Positions 1 to 10,621 of a stretch of 64,000 nt of DNA are shown in pieces (positions within the stretch are counted from its first letter, which is position 1; each line of letters begins with the position of its first letter). The translations under genes were made by a program, and so were the position numbers. Below the pieces are notes generated by a model. The model searched no databases, was not told where the DNA came from, and saw only the letters and a program-made list of their open reading frames with translations. Source of the stretch: Platerodrilus igneus (taxonomy: Eukaryota > Arthropoda > Insecta > Coleoptera > Lycidae); the NCBI GenBank assembly GCA_036346225.1, contig JARFIW010001456.1, positions 620,001 to 684,000 of the forward strand, in the 5' to 3' direction.

Positions 1-9
1 CAATGAAAA

Positions 10-1368
10 TAGACCAAGTCAAGATGATCATTTTTGACAGTAACCAAACTGAACTCAGTGACTTGGACATAATAATCTTATGTTAATGGCGACATCTATG
101 AGTCATATTTTACTTGCTCACTTTTTCCTGATGTCCAGTAACTACTTTCAACTGACTTGAACACATTAACATAAATTCATATAAATTTGACTTGGTCACT
201 TTTGGCAGTAAGCCCACGATATGTTCTAAATGTGCACCTCCTCGTTCGAGACAGACTTCATAACGATGTTCTAAGTTTCTGGTCATGTTATTGAATAAGG
301 GTTGTCTCAGGGCTGCGAAGAAGACTCTAACGGCATCCTTTAATTCATCGATGGTTTGTGGTGCCCGTTTGAAAACGGCATTTTTAGCCATGCCCCAAAT
401 GTATGCGTCTGGAGGTGTGAGGTCTGGAGAATGTGAAGGATAAGGGAAGTCAGTAAATCGGGATATGAATTTGCTTGGAAAATGTTCTTGAAGAAATTGA
501 CGAATTGCGGCAGCAGTATGGCAAGTTGCCCGTCCTGCTGAAAAAATTGGTTTCGAAATGCCAAGTTACGTGCACGACAGAATTGGACGTAGATCAGGGA
601 TAAATCGTGTTAAAATTTGTCTGTACCTCTGTTGATTAAGTGTGACTTGCCTACCATTCTCTTCGATAAAGTACGGACCAATGATTCCGTGTCCGGAAAC
701 AGCACACCAGACACTCACTTTTCACTATGTAAAGGAACCTCTTGAACCTCATCGGGTCTGGCAAAGCCCAGAAATCGATTTGTGCGACGATTCACATAGC
801 CTGACAAGTGAAAATGTGCTTCGTCTGAAAACCAAACATTTTCAAAAATTCAGGTTTTCATACTGTAACGCGAGAATTCTGGCGCAATATTCCACTCTAC
901 TGCGATAATCCCGAGGATGTAGTTGTTGATGTACCTGAATCACATACGAAAATGTACCCAGCTCCTTCAGGATTCTTTGAAAGGAAGTTCTTTTAAATCA
1001 AGTTGTAACGCTGTCCTTGCCTGGCTGACTTTTGGATTTTCTAAGATTTGCTCAAAAACACGTTCATGGTTATTGTTGTTGTTAACTGTCCTGGGACGCC
1101 CTGAGTTTCCTTTTCGTTGGCACAATACACTACCTGTATTTCTAAACTTTTCAATAACCTTCAAAATTACAGCATTACTTGGAGAACGTTTATTAAACCT
1201 TTGTGTGAATTGATCAGACACGTATAGCAAACTTGCACCATTATGTCGGCCGATTCCGTATGAACGAAAATAATGCTCTACCAGAAACACTTTCTCCTCT
1301 GTACTTAACACCATTTTTAACAATTAGGCCCTACTAATTACTTGTTTGAGGTTTACTTGACAGGTCTA
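10..1368 (-). mobile_element. Tc1/mariner-type DNA transposon, decayed copy
   Basis: The copy is bounded by TA dinucleotides at 10-11 and 1367-1368. The ends form a short imperfect inverted repeat: GACCAAGTCAAG at the left, and GACCTGTCAAG when the right end is read on the minus strand. TA duplication and short terminal repeats are the rule for the IS630/Tc1/mariner superfamily. The interior is a minus-strand transposase with frameshifts. The terminal repeat is short and one base out of register, so the exact ends are an inference. Confidence 0.7.
110..1323 (-). pseudogene. Tc1/mariner-family transposase, frameshifted
   Basis: This is a cut-and-paste DDE/D transposase read on the minus strand from the ATG at 1323. 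The N-terminal 100 or so residues (1323-970) are a helix-turn-helix domain of the DUF4817 type, with the stretch KVIEKFRNTGSVLCQRKG followed by the GRPRT hook-like motif. The middle (about 700-540) contains KVSVWCAVSGHGIIGPYF and, in another frame, QQDGA with the second catalytic Asp. The C-terminal part (about 450-391) has SHSPDLTPPDAYIWG with the third acidic residue, and 391-110 ends with LRQPLFNNMTRNLEHRYE, typical of the family. Frame changes near 560, 400 and 970 mean no active protein can be made. The family call is firm; the subfamily is not decided. Confidence 0.85.
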
Positions 1369-2524
1369 TACTAGCTAACTTGAGTGTGACAGCGCACGCA
1401 TAAAAACACCGCCAACTTAGTTTCAGTACTGTTTATTTCGGGCAATACTGTATTTTAAATTAATTTAACTGTCGAAGGTAACATCCTCGGCGAACATTTC
1501 GTAACAAAATACTAAGTAGTAATTGTTCATTGCTCTTTTAAAGTACTTTCACAAACATAGCTATTAACAAAAGACGGTGTGCTAAATTCTTCATCCCGAT
1601 TGTACTCATCTAATTATTGTTGAGTATTCAATCTGTCAAACAAATATTTCTTGTTCAAACTATTGAATTTGTGCTCAATTATCTATACAATGTCAAAAAT
1701 TTGCATTAATAGGCCTTTTTTGTAGGTTGAGATCAAATGTTTACAAATTCTGTTTTTTGTTTGACTAAGAGAATTTTATTCTTTTAAAAAGATTGGCGGT
1801 TACCAAATTCCTAACAGAGGGCGCGATTGTACACGAAATTTACAAATATTACCAAATATAATTTATATTTCAAATTTAACAAGGTAAATTAATTAAATAA
1901 CATTGCTTATCTATTTAATTGATTTGCATTATTAGCGGCTGTGTACCAAATAAATATACTTTATCTCAGGTACACCTTGGGTTAAAATTTGGCTGCTTTA
2001 GTCCAAATTCCTGTGGCAAAGTTACTAGTTTTCTTTTTTAAAATCTTAAGCAGGAAACACAAGACAAAGATGTGATATAAAGGAATCAGGTAGGAAATTA
2101 TCAGGTAAAACTTTGCTACTTCTGTTATGCACCCTGTATGGGTAAGTCAAGAATGAATTATGGCGGCTTGCTTCTCGAGGACGACTTGATTGTTTTCACA
2201 GTCCTGATTGTTCAGAAAAACAACGTATATATTATGAAGCATGGAAATTATATTCAAATTCCATTCACACGATATAGCAAACTATTATTAGGAAAATACA
2301 AAGGTAATTCACCTAAATACATTTTTCTAAAACTAAGTTACACAAATATGTGTACTAATCTAAAGAGTGTTTAGTGCAAAACAATTGAAGCAAAGCTCCA
2401 AAAAGAAAAAATATAAAAAAGAAAAAGTCTTGTTGTACAAATTCATATGCACAGAAAACATAATTTTAGCAATGTCTTTAGGTGCCACTAGGTTTTAAAA
2501 GCATAGCAATCTTTGCAATATCGT
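1369..2524. other. Intergenic or intronic AT-rich DNA, no feature recognised
   Basis: No convincing coding region or repeat is seen on either strand. A 78-codon open frame at 2138-2374 has no recognisable motif and AT-rich composition, and is taken as chance. Confidence 0.5.
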
Positions 2525-2826
2525 ACATTTGATTTTCCAATGCTCCACCCGAAGGAACTACATTAGTCAGAAAGTGAGTTTTTTTTTACTTAGAAATTTT
2601 GAATTTTGCCGAATCCTTGCTGTTGCAAGCAAGATAGGGATCTTTAACGCGCATGACAACACTCACACACGGGACCTCCATTTTACCTCTCATCCGAAGG
2701 AAGAGCGTATTTTTGTGAAAAATGCTCGCCTAACATTTTTCAAGCGGTCGGCCGTGTTTGGATTTGAACCCGGGACCTTGGGCATAGTAGTCACACGCAT
2801 ACTAACTACATCACTGAGCCGCCTCT
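2525..2826 (-). repeat. tRNA-derived SINE, copy 1
   Basis: Read on the minus strand from about 2826, the sequence starts with a tRNA-like head. It has an A-box-like CGGCTCAGTGATG and, some 50 nt on, a B-box-like GGTTCAAATCC, one change from the RNA polymerase III consensus. A tRNA-unrelated body of about 230 nt follows, ending in TTCGGGTGGAGCATTGG near 2540. A diverged second copy lies at 3424-3646 with the same head-body-tail order. Head, internal promoter boxes and dispersed copies are the hallmark of tRNA-derived SINEs. The family name is not known to me. Confidence 0.65.
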
Positions 2827-3127
2827 ATTCTTTGCAGTACTGGGAAATGGAACAAGTAGCAATCGGATTATCAGACTGCATCATCTACTTGTACGGATTA
2901 GATAAAATCTCAGAGATATTGACAAGGAGAAAGATACATAAATAATTTATGAATTGCAGCATCAATTAGATAAAGCAGAAGCTCAAAGATAATTTCAATG
3001 AGAAAGTTAAATAAATAACCAAATATGGTATGAAGTATCGATTAGATAAGGTAAAATTTCAAAGATTATTTTAAGGAGAAAGATAAAAGCTAACAATTTA
3101 TGGTTTGGAAGGCCCACTCTTGTCAAG

Positions 3128-3239
<112 letters not shown>

Positions 3240-3423
3240 GAATATATATAAATGAATCCCAAGGGAGCAGAGTGGTGCATAAGTTCCTGAACAAGGATTT
3301 TTGCTCATGCCCGCCAGGACAGGTTTCGTGATGCGGCATCCATTTGATGGAATGGTACAAAAGACTATGTAGAAATGTAGCAGCAGAACCCTGCACCTCT
3401 GTGCTGATTAAGAGAAGATATAC

Positions 3424-3646
3424 CTCTACATATGAATTTCCAATGCTCTACCCGAAGGTAACTATATTGACCAGGAATCAAGTTTTTGTTTACTCTTGAA
3501 CCCTTGCTATTCCAAGAAAAGTAGGAATTTTTAACATGCATTACAATACTCACGTGCCTAATATTTTTCAAGTGCCCTGTATCGGCAATCGAATCCGAGA
3601 CCTTGGGATTAGTAGTTACACACGAACCTAAAGCCATAGAATTGCC
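3424..3646 (-). repeat. tRNA-derived SINE, copy 2 (diverged, internally deleted)
   Basis: On the minus strand this repeats copy 1. ACTACTAATCCCAAGGTCT matches ACTACTATGCCCAAGGTCC, a degraded B box GGATTCGATTGCC follows, then GAAAAATATTAGGC, and the shared tail TTCGGGTAGAGCATTGGAAA. About 50 nt of the body (the TCCTTCGGATGAGAGG part of copy 1) are missing. The A box is strongly degraded. Confidence 0.6.
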
Positions 3647-3649
3647 TTG

Positions 3650-5128
3650 AAGATATGCCCACAAGCCAAATCAGAAACAAATTTACACTGTGGATGGCTT
3701 TAACATAAATACAAGTCGAAGACAGTGGCGATACATAGCCAGACGGATGTCTTCACACCCGCAGCCCACTTTTGTGAGGTAACAACCCTCTAAACTATGC
3801 AGCGACTTAAATAGGAACTGAAAAATAGACAAAATAATACAGGTAGGTGAATATTTAGAGGTTTGTAGCAACCAGGCATAAGAGGGAAGACGAAAGGTTT
3901 GCATTGAGCATAAGCAATAGAAAAAAGGTGGATATTAAAACTAACAAAAACGTAGTCAACAGCCCATAATGGAAGAGCACCATTCATATGTGATGTCTTG
4001 GGACAAAGACAGGTCCGTTGTAGGAAAATTAACGCTGAAAGGGTGATACAGGGATGCAAAAATGTAAAGTTTTAGGAAAAGCATCCTAGAGAAAGAGTGG
4101 AAAGTAGAGAATGTTCCTGTTAAAAGGAATCGGTCTCAGGTACCATCTGCTACGTTGCCAACAAAGCAAAACGCTCTATAATAACACGGCGATAATTAAA
4201 AATATCTAGTCTCCAGGTGAAACCTAGGCATATCATCTTTTTACTGAGCGTATTCACTGCAATAAAAAAATCAGACGAAAGTTAAAACAACCAACCTAAA
4301 TATACCCTCGCATTATTTTCAAAAACAGTAAGTATCACAACCATACAGTAATAATTAAATGAAAAGCAGTTATTTGAATATAGAAGTAGAAAAAATTTAT
4401 AATATACTGAAAACAAATAGATATTAACGATGAAACAACAACAAATGACAGTTTTTCACTCACACGTTCGGGAAAAAACAAAAAAAAATGTTTTAAACAT
4501 CCCAACATTCCTATGGTACAGAAAGACAGTTCATAAAGGAAATTGTAAAAAGTTATTAAGACATTTCAGAAAGAAAACGCATCTAATAGAAATCTCTCGT
4601 AGTCGCAACTATGGAAATCAACATTTTACTACAGGGGCATAAGCCACGAACACTATATGTTTCCAAAGAGCAGAACAACAACCCCCACATCAGCTAGTAC
4701 AAGCCCTAAAGATTCGTTGAGTTGTTCAAACAGAAGATATGCCAATCAGGACAAAAGAATATTGTGAGTTGTGTGATAATAAGAATAATAGGAAAATGTA
4801 AAAGGAAAATTTAAGAAAAAATAAAATTATTAATTGCCAATTGCACAAGTCTTGCTTAAAATGTTTCCTTAACTAAGCAACACTTATATTTAAGTACTGC
4901 TTATTTTTTGTTTGCATTGCACACCATTCATTTAAGTAAAAGTTACTTAAGCACTACTTAAAAGTTGGAAATATCTGGCAACAATGCAAACTTCTAAGAT
5001 CTTTTCTTGTATAACTAAAGCTGAAAAATGTCAAAAATAAATAAATAGGTTTGTATTCGTGTAAACCGGTTACATCTTAATAAATTCGAATTGTTTTACC
5101 TTTTTTTTTTGCATTTTAACATAATAAA
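3650..5128. other. AT-rich DNA, no gene recognised
   Basis: Short open frames at 3683-4059 and 4430-4642 lack motifs and are not supported. The right part (about 4830-5128) is probably the left end of the Harbinger element, but I could not find a clear terminal inverted repeat. Confidence 0.4.
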
Positions 5129-6735
5129 ATGGCAGAAATTAAGCGGAATAGGTGCCCAAGTTTTACCAATGAAGCAAAATTTAGTTAAAAATACAGCAGC
5201 GTTTTAGAATGTAAGAAAACTAATGGTGTTACTTGACATGAGAGGGACGATGCATTGGCAAAAATTGAAAATACATTTAGTTTCTACAACCCATCAATGA
5301 TTAAACGCTCTTAAGAAACCATTAAAAAGTTTTATGAAAGAAAAAAGTTACCAGAAAACAAGCTGCTGCAGGATGATTGAACTGTATTCAAACTGGAGGT
5401 GGCTCTTCTACTTTCACTTCTGATGATCCCACCTATGACTTGACTATATCCATCTCAAATGAAAAGACTGTATTGTTACGTGCCATTGCACTTCAACATG
5501 TTTTTTATGTTAAGTTTTTTGATATACGGAAGTTTCCCGCCTTAATTTTCAAATACGCGAGACGCGGGAATTTTTAAATGGACTAGGCGGTACTTCCGTA
5601 CGTCAGAGTAGTGAGTTTGCGTAGTGTGCTTATCCCTAGAGGGGTATGGCAATACTAGACAATGGGGTGGGAGAGTTCTCCGCTTCTCTCGCGATAACGT
5701 GGCTTTTTACCGGATATCGTCGTGAAGTTAAGTGCTCTTTTCTATCTCTGGTAACGTATCGTTAGGGTTTACCTATGTAGTTCCTTTCCTAATTATCGTT
5801 TGTTTGTCTACCTCATACCTTCTCCTGTCCAAACCTTACATAGGTAAGAATCTGCGTCACCTAGGGCCTACCGACCTCCACATCTGTAGATGGAGAGACC
5901 TCATGTCTACCGTAGCTAGCCGAAGCTGCTCCGTGCGCATTTGGTAGCGTCAACGTGTCATCTCTAATTCCTCCGGAAGGAGCCCGACTGGAGTGGTTAG
6001 AGGCCTACCGATGCGATTTCAGGCGGAAGCAGGATACCTGATGTGAGTAATCTTTTACTTATTTTTATTTTGTGCATGCCTTATTCTTGGTGTTAAAAAT
6101 GTAGTAAATTTGCGTAGGATTGCGTAATATTGATGACATCATTGATAGTTGACGCGCCCTAAATCTGTATAAGAATAAGTGCAGCCAACTGTTGATAGTG
6201 TCTATTACACCATGCTACCGGTGTTGTAATTATCGAACTTTTAATTTTAACCACCGTGTTAAACGTAAGAGTATATGGATTAACAAATGTTTTTGATGGA
6301 GATTATAATTATTCAACTGCTGCAACTTTCAGTCATCTTGTTGCTTCTAGTAAAGAGGATATTGAAGATTCCGACAAAGTCACTATGGATGTAGACAATG
6401 TTAACGTATGTAACCTCCAGACACATGATTGGAGTGATTATAAAACAAGAAATGCACATATTCGAAGCTGAAAAAACTTGGTCAAGTCGTCGCCGGTCAA
6501 TAATCCTAAGTGCAACCAACGTCTACTCTGTCGAGACAGTATGAAGACCTTGCCGATATTAAACGACAAGTGTATAATATACAAATTGAAACCTTAAAAT
6601 GGTAAAAAGAGCAATTAACTTTTAAAATGACAGGGAGATTGAAATGCATCAAGCACAAAGCAACGGGAAATTGAGATTTATGATCTTCAAGTACAATCTT
6701 TGCATTTTGCAAAAACGTTTTTTGTTTTTTAAAAT
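5129..6735 (+). pseudogene. Harbinger SANT/Myb-like DNA-binding protein, interrupted
   Basis: This is the accessory protein of a PIF/Harbinger transposon, which in this family helps the transposase bind the ends and enter the nucleus. The start is the ATG at 5129 (MAEIKRNRCPSFTNEAKF). Stops follow within 20 codons, but the frame continues through ETIKKFYERKK and TGGGSSTFTSDDPTYDLTI (about 5390-5450). At 5473 the frame is split by a 797-bp solo LTR. It resumes at 6275 with GLTNVFDGDYNYS and EDSDKVTMDVDNVN. The tail near 6660-6700 (EIYDLQVQSL) is in a shifted frame. The join across the LTR is clean once one copy of the 4-bp duplication GTAT is removed. The family resemblance rests on my recall of insect Harbinger Myb-like proteins. 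Confidence 0.65.
5474..6270 (+). mobile_element. Solo LTR (family copy A), 797 bp
   Basis: The insert starts TGTTACGTGCC and ends CGTAAGA, and is flanked by the perfect 4-bp direct repeat GTAT (5470-5473 and 6271-6274). It splits the Harbinger SANT/Myb gene. Two other copies occur on the minus strand at 29859-30689 and 43105-43915, with the same start, similar ends and their own 4-bp duplications. They share internal blocks such as the GTTCCGTACGTCA-type block, ACGTGGCTTTT and CCTATGTAG. TG start, a nearly complementary end, 4-bp duplication and no coding content fit a solo LTR of a Ty3/gypsy-like retrotransposon. A non-autonomous DNA element with 4-bp duplication is the alternative. The 3' end is GA and not the usual CA. 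Confidence 0.75.
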
Positions 6736-7241
6736 TTTTATGTATAAAAACTAGAATAGCAAATTTCAATAACAAACACTTTTGTATTTTTTATATGTTA
6801 CTGTGAATAATTACGTATTAATATAAAATGTATACTCTATTGTAATTGACCGAAATACATGTCAACAAATTGCTGGCGTAACTGAGCTCCTACACCGCCT
6901 CTCATATTTTCATTTGATATGTTTTTGCTATATGCCCATCTGCAATTAGTTGGTTCAGAACATGTTCATCAAGTTCCTCTGAAATTTGTGATGTTTCAAA
7001 ATCTCCCATGTTTATGGTAAAGTTGTGAAGTATAGCAGTTGCTACAATAACCGTCAATGATGTCTGGAGCTTTAAACGACAACCATATGCCAATAGAGGA
7101 AATCTCCTCTTTAGCACTCCAAATAATGCTCACTTGCATTCTTTGTTCAGATGTGAGACTCATTATAAAACTGTTCTGCGGGTGTTGCAGCATTTAGTAT
7201 AGGTGTAAATAGATAAGTTCCATTAGGATATCCACTATCTC

Positions 7242-7289
7242 CTAAAAGTGTTTCATGTATAAACAAAGCAATTAAATTATTATACCAAC
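7242..7289 (-). other. 48-nt mini-intron in the Harbinger transposase
   Basis: On the minus strand the segment begins GTTGGT and ends TTTTAG. Its removal joins LLLG directly to DSGYP of the Asp-2 motif, removing 16 foreign residues. The border sites are visible; splicing is inferred. Confidence 0.65.
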
Positions 7290-7486
7290 CTAGTAGCAAA
7301 CAGTTGCTATGCTGATTTGTTTCAAATTCTTGTCTCAATACACAGTTATTAAAAATGGTGGGATTATGAGCCGAACCTGGCCAACAAGCAACAACATTCA
7401 CAATTTTTAGGTTCGCATTACAAATCATCTGTATGTTAATAGAAAAATATGATTTTCTGTTTCAAAAACTTCCAAATCGTCGCCAC

Positions 7487-7539
7487 CTATTAATAAGCAA
7501 TCCGTTATGTACAAAATAACATTTTGTCTACATTAATAC
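7487..7539 (-). other. 53-nt mini-intron in the Harbinger transposase
   Basis: On the minus strand the segment begins GTATTAATG and ends TTAATAG. Removing it joins the THIKI motif to SPGGDDLEVF in a single frame, as expected for HARBI1-like proteins. Confidence 0.6.
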
Positions 7540-8332
7540 CTGGAGAATTTTAATATGAGTGTAATCAATAGCTCCTATTACTCTAGGAAATCCAGCGATG
7601 TCAAAAAAGGCCTGTTGAGTGTGTTGAATTGATTCTTAGGTATTTGTAAATGTTATGTACTGTTGGTATACGTTAGCTATTGCTTCTGATTCTCTACGAA
7701 TGATCCTTCATACTGTTGAGTTGTGCATACCAGACAAATCTGCTATTAATTGTAAATATCCTCCAGTGGTATAGAATCTTAATACAATCAACAGTTGATT
7801 CATGGGGGACGCACAGTTGTTGCTGGAAAAACTGTTAAACCACAATAATTCAAACGGTATTTTTTACTGTAAGTACCAATCATATGGATATTCCAATCTA
7901 TCTTCAATTAACCTAAGTACATGTAGTACACATTGCCTAGACAATTGATATCTTCGAAATGCCACTCATCTAATGTTTGAAAATAATCTTTCTGTATATA
8001 AACTTCGCGTGGAAGGCCATAATAAATAAATTCTATAACGTCCAAATCATCTTCAAATTCTAATTCGAAACGATTCATTTCCAAGGAAAAGCCAAATTAA
8101 AAAAAGGTTTATAAGTGGAAATAATTTTTTACGTTCCAATTTTGCTTTAAAAATTTCCCTTGTTAATGCATAAGTCCGCTTTATGATCATTTTGTTAAAT
8201 CAACTATGTTGATATTCTCACATCCGTCAACTTAATTAATAATAAATACTCTGTCTAATACTTTTCAACTCAAATCCCTTTTGCTTTAAAAACGACAAGT
8301 TTAAGTTACAATTAAATAGTTTACATCCTGTA

Positions 8333-8819
8333 TACAGGATGCCCACAATCTATCTCCGTATATGGGTAACTTTTTTATTATAGAAGATACAATGTTGGTT
8401 AAATTAGCAAAGTTGAAGAGAAATTTACGAGTAGTATGATGCTTTTTTGAAAACTCACCTAGATGCTCAACTTTTTTAGATATTTGAAAAAAACTGAAAT
8501 TTGCCATTTTCTTCAAACGCTAATAACTTTTTAACGGTTTAACCTATAGAGAAAATAAAAACTGCTTGTAAGGTAACTTTTTACGTAGAATTCAATAGCG
8601 TATATGACAATTTTAATTGGAAATGGGTTTTCAAGCTACAAACATAATCTCACTTTTTTTAAATGGAAACCATAGTTCAATATAACCCAAATGGAAAGGT
8701 TTTTCTTTTCTGATTACCCTGATGTAAGGGTTGATGTACTTATTTTCAGTAGTTTCTTCATAATAAAGAAAAACGATTTATTTATTTGCGGGCATCAAGG
8801 AGTCCATGGATACATATTT
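8333..8819 (+). repeat. Left terminal inverted repeat (487 bp)
   Basis: Pairs with 10143-10621 over its whole length with only scattered substitutions and small indels. The minus-strand open frame it contains (8516-8301) has its exact counterpart on the plus strand at 10438-10656, as expected from the inverted repeat, and is not regarded as a gene. Confidence 0.9.
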
Positions 8820-8933
8820 TAAATAAACAAAAACAACTGGCATTTGTCAGATATTATTAGTTAAAGTGTTTATTTGCTCTGGGTTGCAAATTTTGTGTAG
8901 AAGACTTTTAAATTTATTTGATTATAATAGAGA

Positions 8934-9982
8934 ATGTATACAAACGACGAAAAAATGACATGCTCTTTTGTTACTATGCCTGTAACAGAAATTGTGATGC
9001 TGCTGGTGATATGTATTATGAAAGATATTTGGAAAGAAGGCAGCCAGATAAACGATTGTTTTCTAAATTAGAAAACAATTTAAAAAGGTTTGGTGCTTTA
9101 CAAAACCCAGTACTGATAAAAGAAAATTCAAAACTGATGATGAAGAACGTGTGTTAGCCTACATAAATTTTAAGCCAACAGCGTCCACCGAGAAACTGCA
9201 ATTGAGTGCGCTACTTCTACAGAAAAAGCTCGCCTAATTTTAAAACAAAACCGCTACAAACCATACAAAACCCATGTTAGCAATACACTGTATCATGGGG
9301 ATTGTGAGAGAAGACAACAGTTTTGTAGGTGGTTTCTTAATGAAACAAATAATAATCCTGGTTTTAGTCACACTATTATATTTACCGACGAAGCAAAATT
9401 TACTAATAAAGGCATGTTTAACAGAAGAAATACAGTCTACTGGAGTCAGGAAAATCCCCATTTAACAGAAGAAAGGCGGGATCAACATCAATTTTCGATA
9501 AATGTGTGGTGTGCCATTTTGGTAATAAAATACTTGGGCCTTTCTTCTATAATTATAATTTAAATGGTGTACACTATTTGAATTTTCTACAAAACGAATT
9601 GCAAGAAATGCTAAATAATTTGCCACTTCATTTACTGCAAAACTTAAAATATTTTCAGCATGACGGTGCACCTGCTCACAATGCTCAAGCCGTTTCTGAA
9701 TATCTTGATAATAGTTTTCCAAATTGGATTGGCAATGCAGGTCCTGTTCCATGGCGGCAAGGTCACCAGAACTATCGCCACTGGATTTTTTCTTTGGGGT
9801 ACTGTAAAGGATGTAGTGTATGCTAAAAATCCAATAACATTGAGCAACTCAAAGATAGTATTACAGCAGCTATTACAAGTATAAAACCACAAACGTTAAA
9901 TAAGGTGCACCAAAACCTAATTAAAAGGTGCGAAATGTGTTTGCAAGCTAATGGAGGTCATTTTGAGCATATGTTAATGTAG
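8934..9982 (+). pseudogene. Tc1/mariner-like transposase in the long-TIR element, frameshifted
   Basis: The probable start is the ATG at 8934, followed at once by a one-base shift in a run of A. The order of motifs is that of a DDE/D transposase. An N-terminal helix-turn-helix region has CDAAGDMYYERYLERRQPDK and LENNLKRFGALQ (8990-9110). Then come SNTLYHGDCERRQQF (about 9280-9320), IIFTDEAKF with Asp 1 (about 9380), NVWCAI (about 9500), YFQHDGAPAH with Asp 2 (about 9650-9680) and, in a shifted frame, ARSPELSPLDFF with the third acidic residue (about 9760). The C-terminus is GTVKDVVYAKNPIT through a stop at 9982. At least four frame changes were seen (near 8955, 9125, 9190 and 9520), so it is inactive. 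Confidence 0.85.
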
Positions 9983-10142
9983 GAGTGGGCATATTCGCAT
10001 TAATTTTGTTTCCTTTGATTAAGTTATTTGTATTGTATGGATAGTTTATTTTTAAGTATTTTATTTTTCTTAGTTTATAATAAATTTAGTTACAATAAAC
10101 TTGTGTTTCCATTATTGATTTTTACACATTTTGTTTGTTTGT

Positions 10143-10621
10143 AATATGTATCCATGGACTCCTTGATGTCCGCAAATAAATAAATCGTTTTTCTTTATTA
10201 TGAAGAAACTACTGAAAATAAGTACATCAACCCTTACATCAGGGTAATCAGAAAAGAAAAACCTTTCCATTTGGGTTATATTGAACTATGGTTTCCATTT
10301 AAAAAGTGAGGTTATGTTTGTAGCTTGAAAACCCATTTCCAATTAAAATTGTCATATACGCTATTGAATTCTACGTAAAGTTACCTTACAAGCAGTTTTA
10401 TTTTCTATATGTTAAACCGTTAAAAAGTTATTAGCGTTTGAAGAAAATGGCAAATTTCAGTTTTTTTCAAATATCTAAAAAAGTTGAGCATCTAGGTGAG
10501 TTTTCAAAAAAGCATCATACTACTTGTAAATTTCTCTTCAACTTTGCTAATTTAACCAATATTGTATCTTCTATAATAAAAAAGTTACCCATATACGGAG
10601 ATAGATTGTGGGCACCCTGTA
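10143..10621 (-). repeat. Right terminal inverted repeat (479 bp)
   Basis: Reverse complement of 8333-8819. The inner border lies at ATATGTATCCATGG (10144) and the outer border at CACCCTGTA (10621). It is slightly shorter than the left arm through small deletions. Confidence 0.9.

Larger units (their letters stand above)
5129..8078. mobile_element. PIF/Harbinger DNA transposon, decayed, minimum extent
   Basis: Two convergent genes typical of PIF/Harbinger elements lie together: a SANT/Myb-like DNA-binding protein (+, 5129-6735) and a HARBI1-like DDE transposase (-, 8078-6902). Harbinger mobilisation is known to need both proteins. The element is broken by a solo LTR at 5474-6270. The limits given are those of the coding regions; terminal repeats and 3-bp target duplication were not located. 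Confidence 0.75.
6902..8078 (-). pseudogene. HARBI1-like (PIF/Harbinger) DDE transposase, broken
   Basis: Reads leftwards from the ATG at 8078 (MNRFELEFEDDLDVIEFIYY). The order of motifs is that of Harbinger transposases: an N-terminal helix-turn-helix region with MHNSTV and RRESEAIANVYQQYITFT in pieces, then GFPRVIGAIDYTHIKI with catalytic Asp 1 (about 7595-7550). Next come NANLKIVNVVACWPGSAH, LLGDSGYPNGTYLFTP with Asp 2 (about 7240), the Glu region before LKRRFPLLAYGCRLKLQT (about 7130-7070), and ATAILHNF. The stop is at 6902. Two mini-introns (7487-7539 and 7242-7289) restore the frame when removed. Further stops and frameshifts in the N-terminal half and next to the Glu make it a pseudogene. 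Confidence 0.85.
8333..10621 (+). mobile_element. Tc1/mariner-like transposon with ~480-bp terminal inverted repeats
   Basis: Two long, about 95% identical inverted repeats (8333-8819 and 10143-10621) enclose a decayed plus-strand transposase. Both outer ends read TACAGG(A/G)TGCCCACAATCT towards the inside. The TA at the borders fits the TA target duplication of the superfamily. Total length is about 2.29 kb. Confidence 0.85.

Noticed and set aside
642..1213. Plus-strand open frames opposite the first transposase
   Set aside because: Antisense shadows of the minus-strand Tc1/mariner transposase.
2690..2826. tRNA-like sequence on the minus strand as a true tRNA gene
   Set aside because: No cloverleaf with acceptor stem could be formed. 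The A and B boxes are followed by a non-tRNA body, and a second copy exists, so it is a SINE head.
4800..8330. Terminal inverted repeats of the Harbinger element (candidates such as GTAACTTAAACTTG and AGTTACTTAAG)
   Set aside because: Similarity is weak and could be chance in AT-rich sequence; no 3-bp duplication could be assigned.
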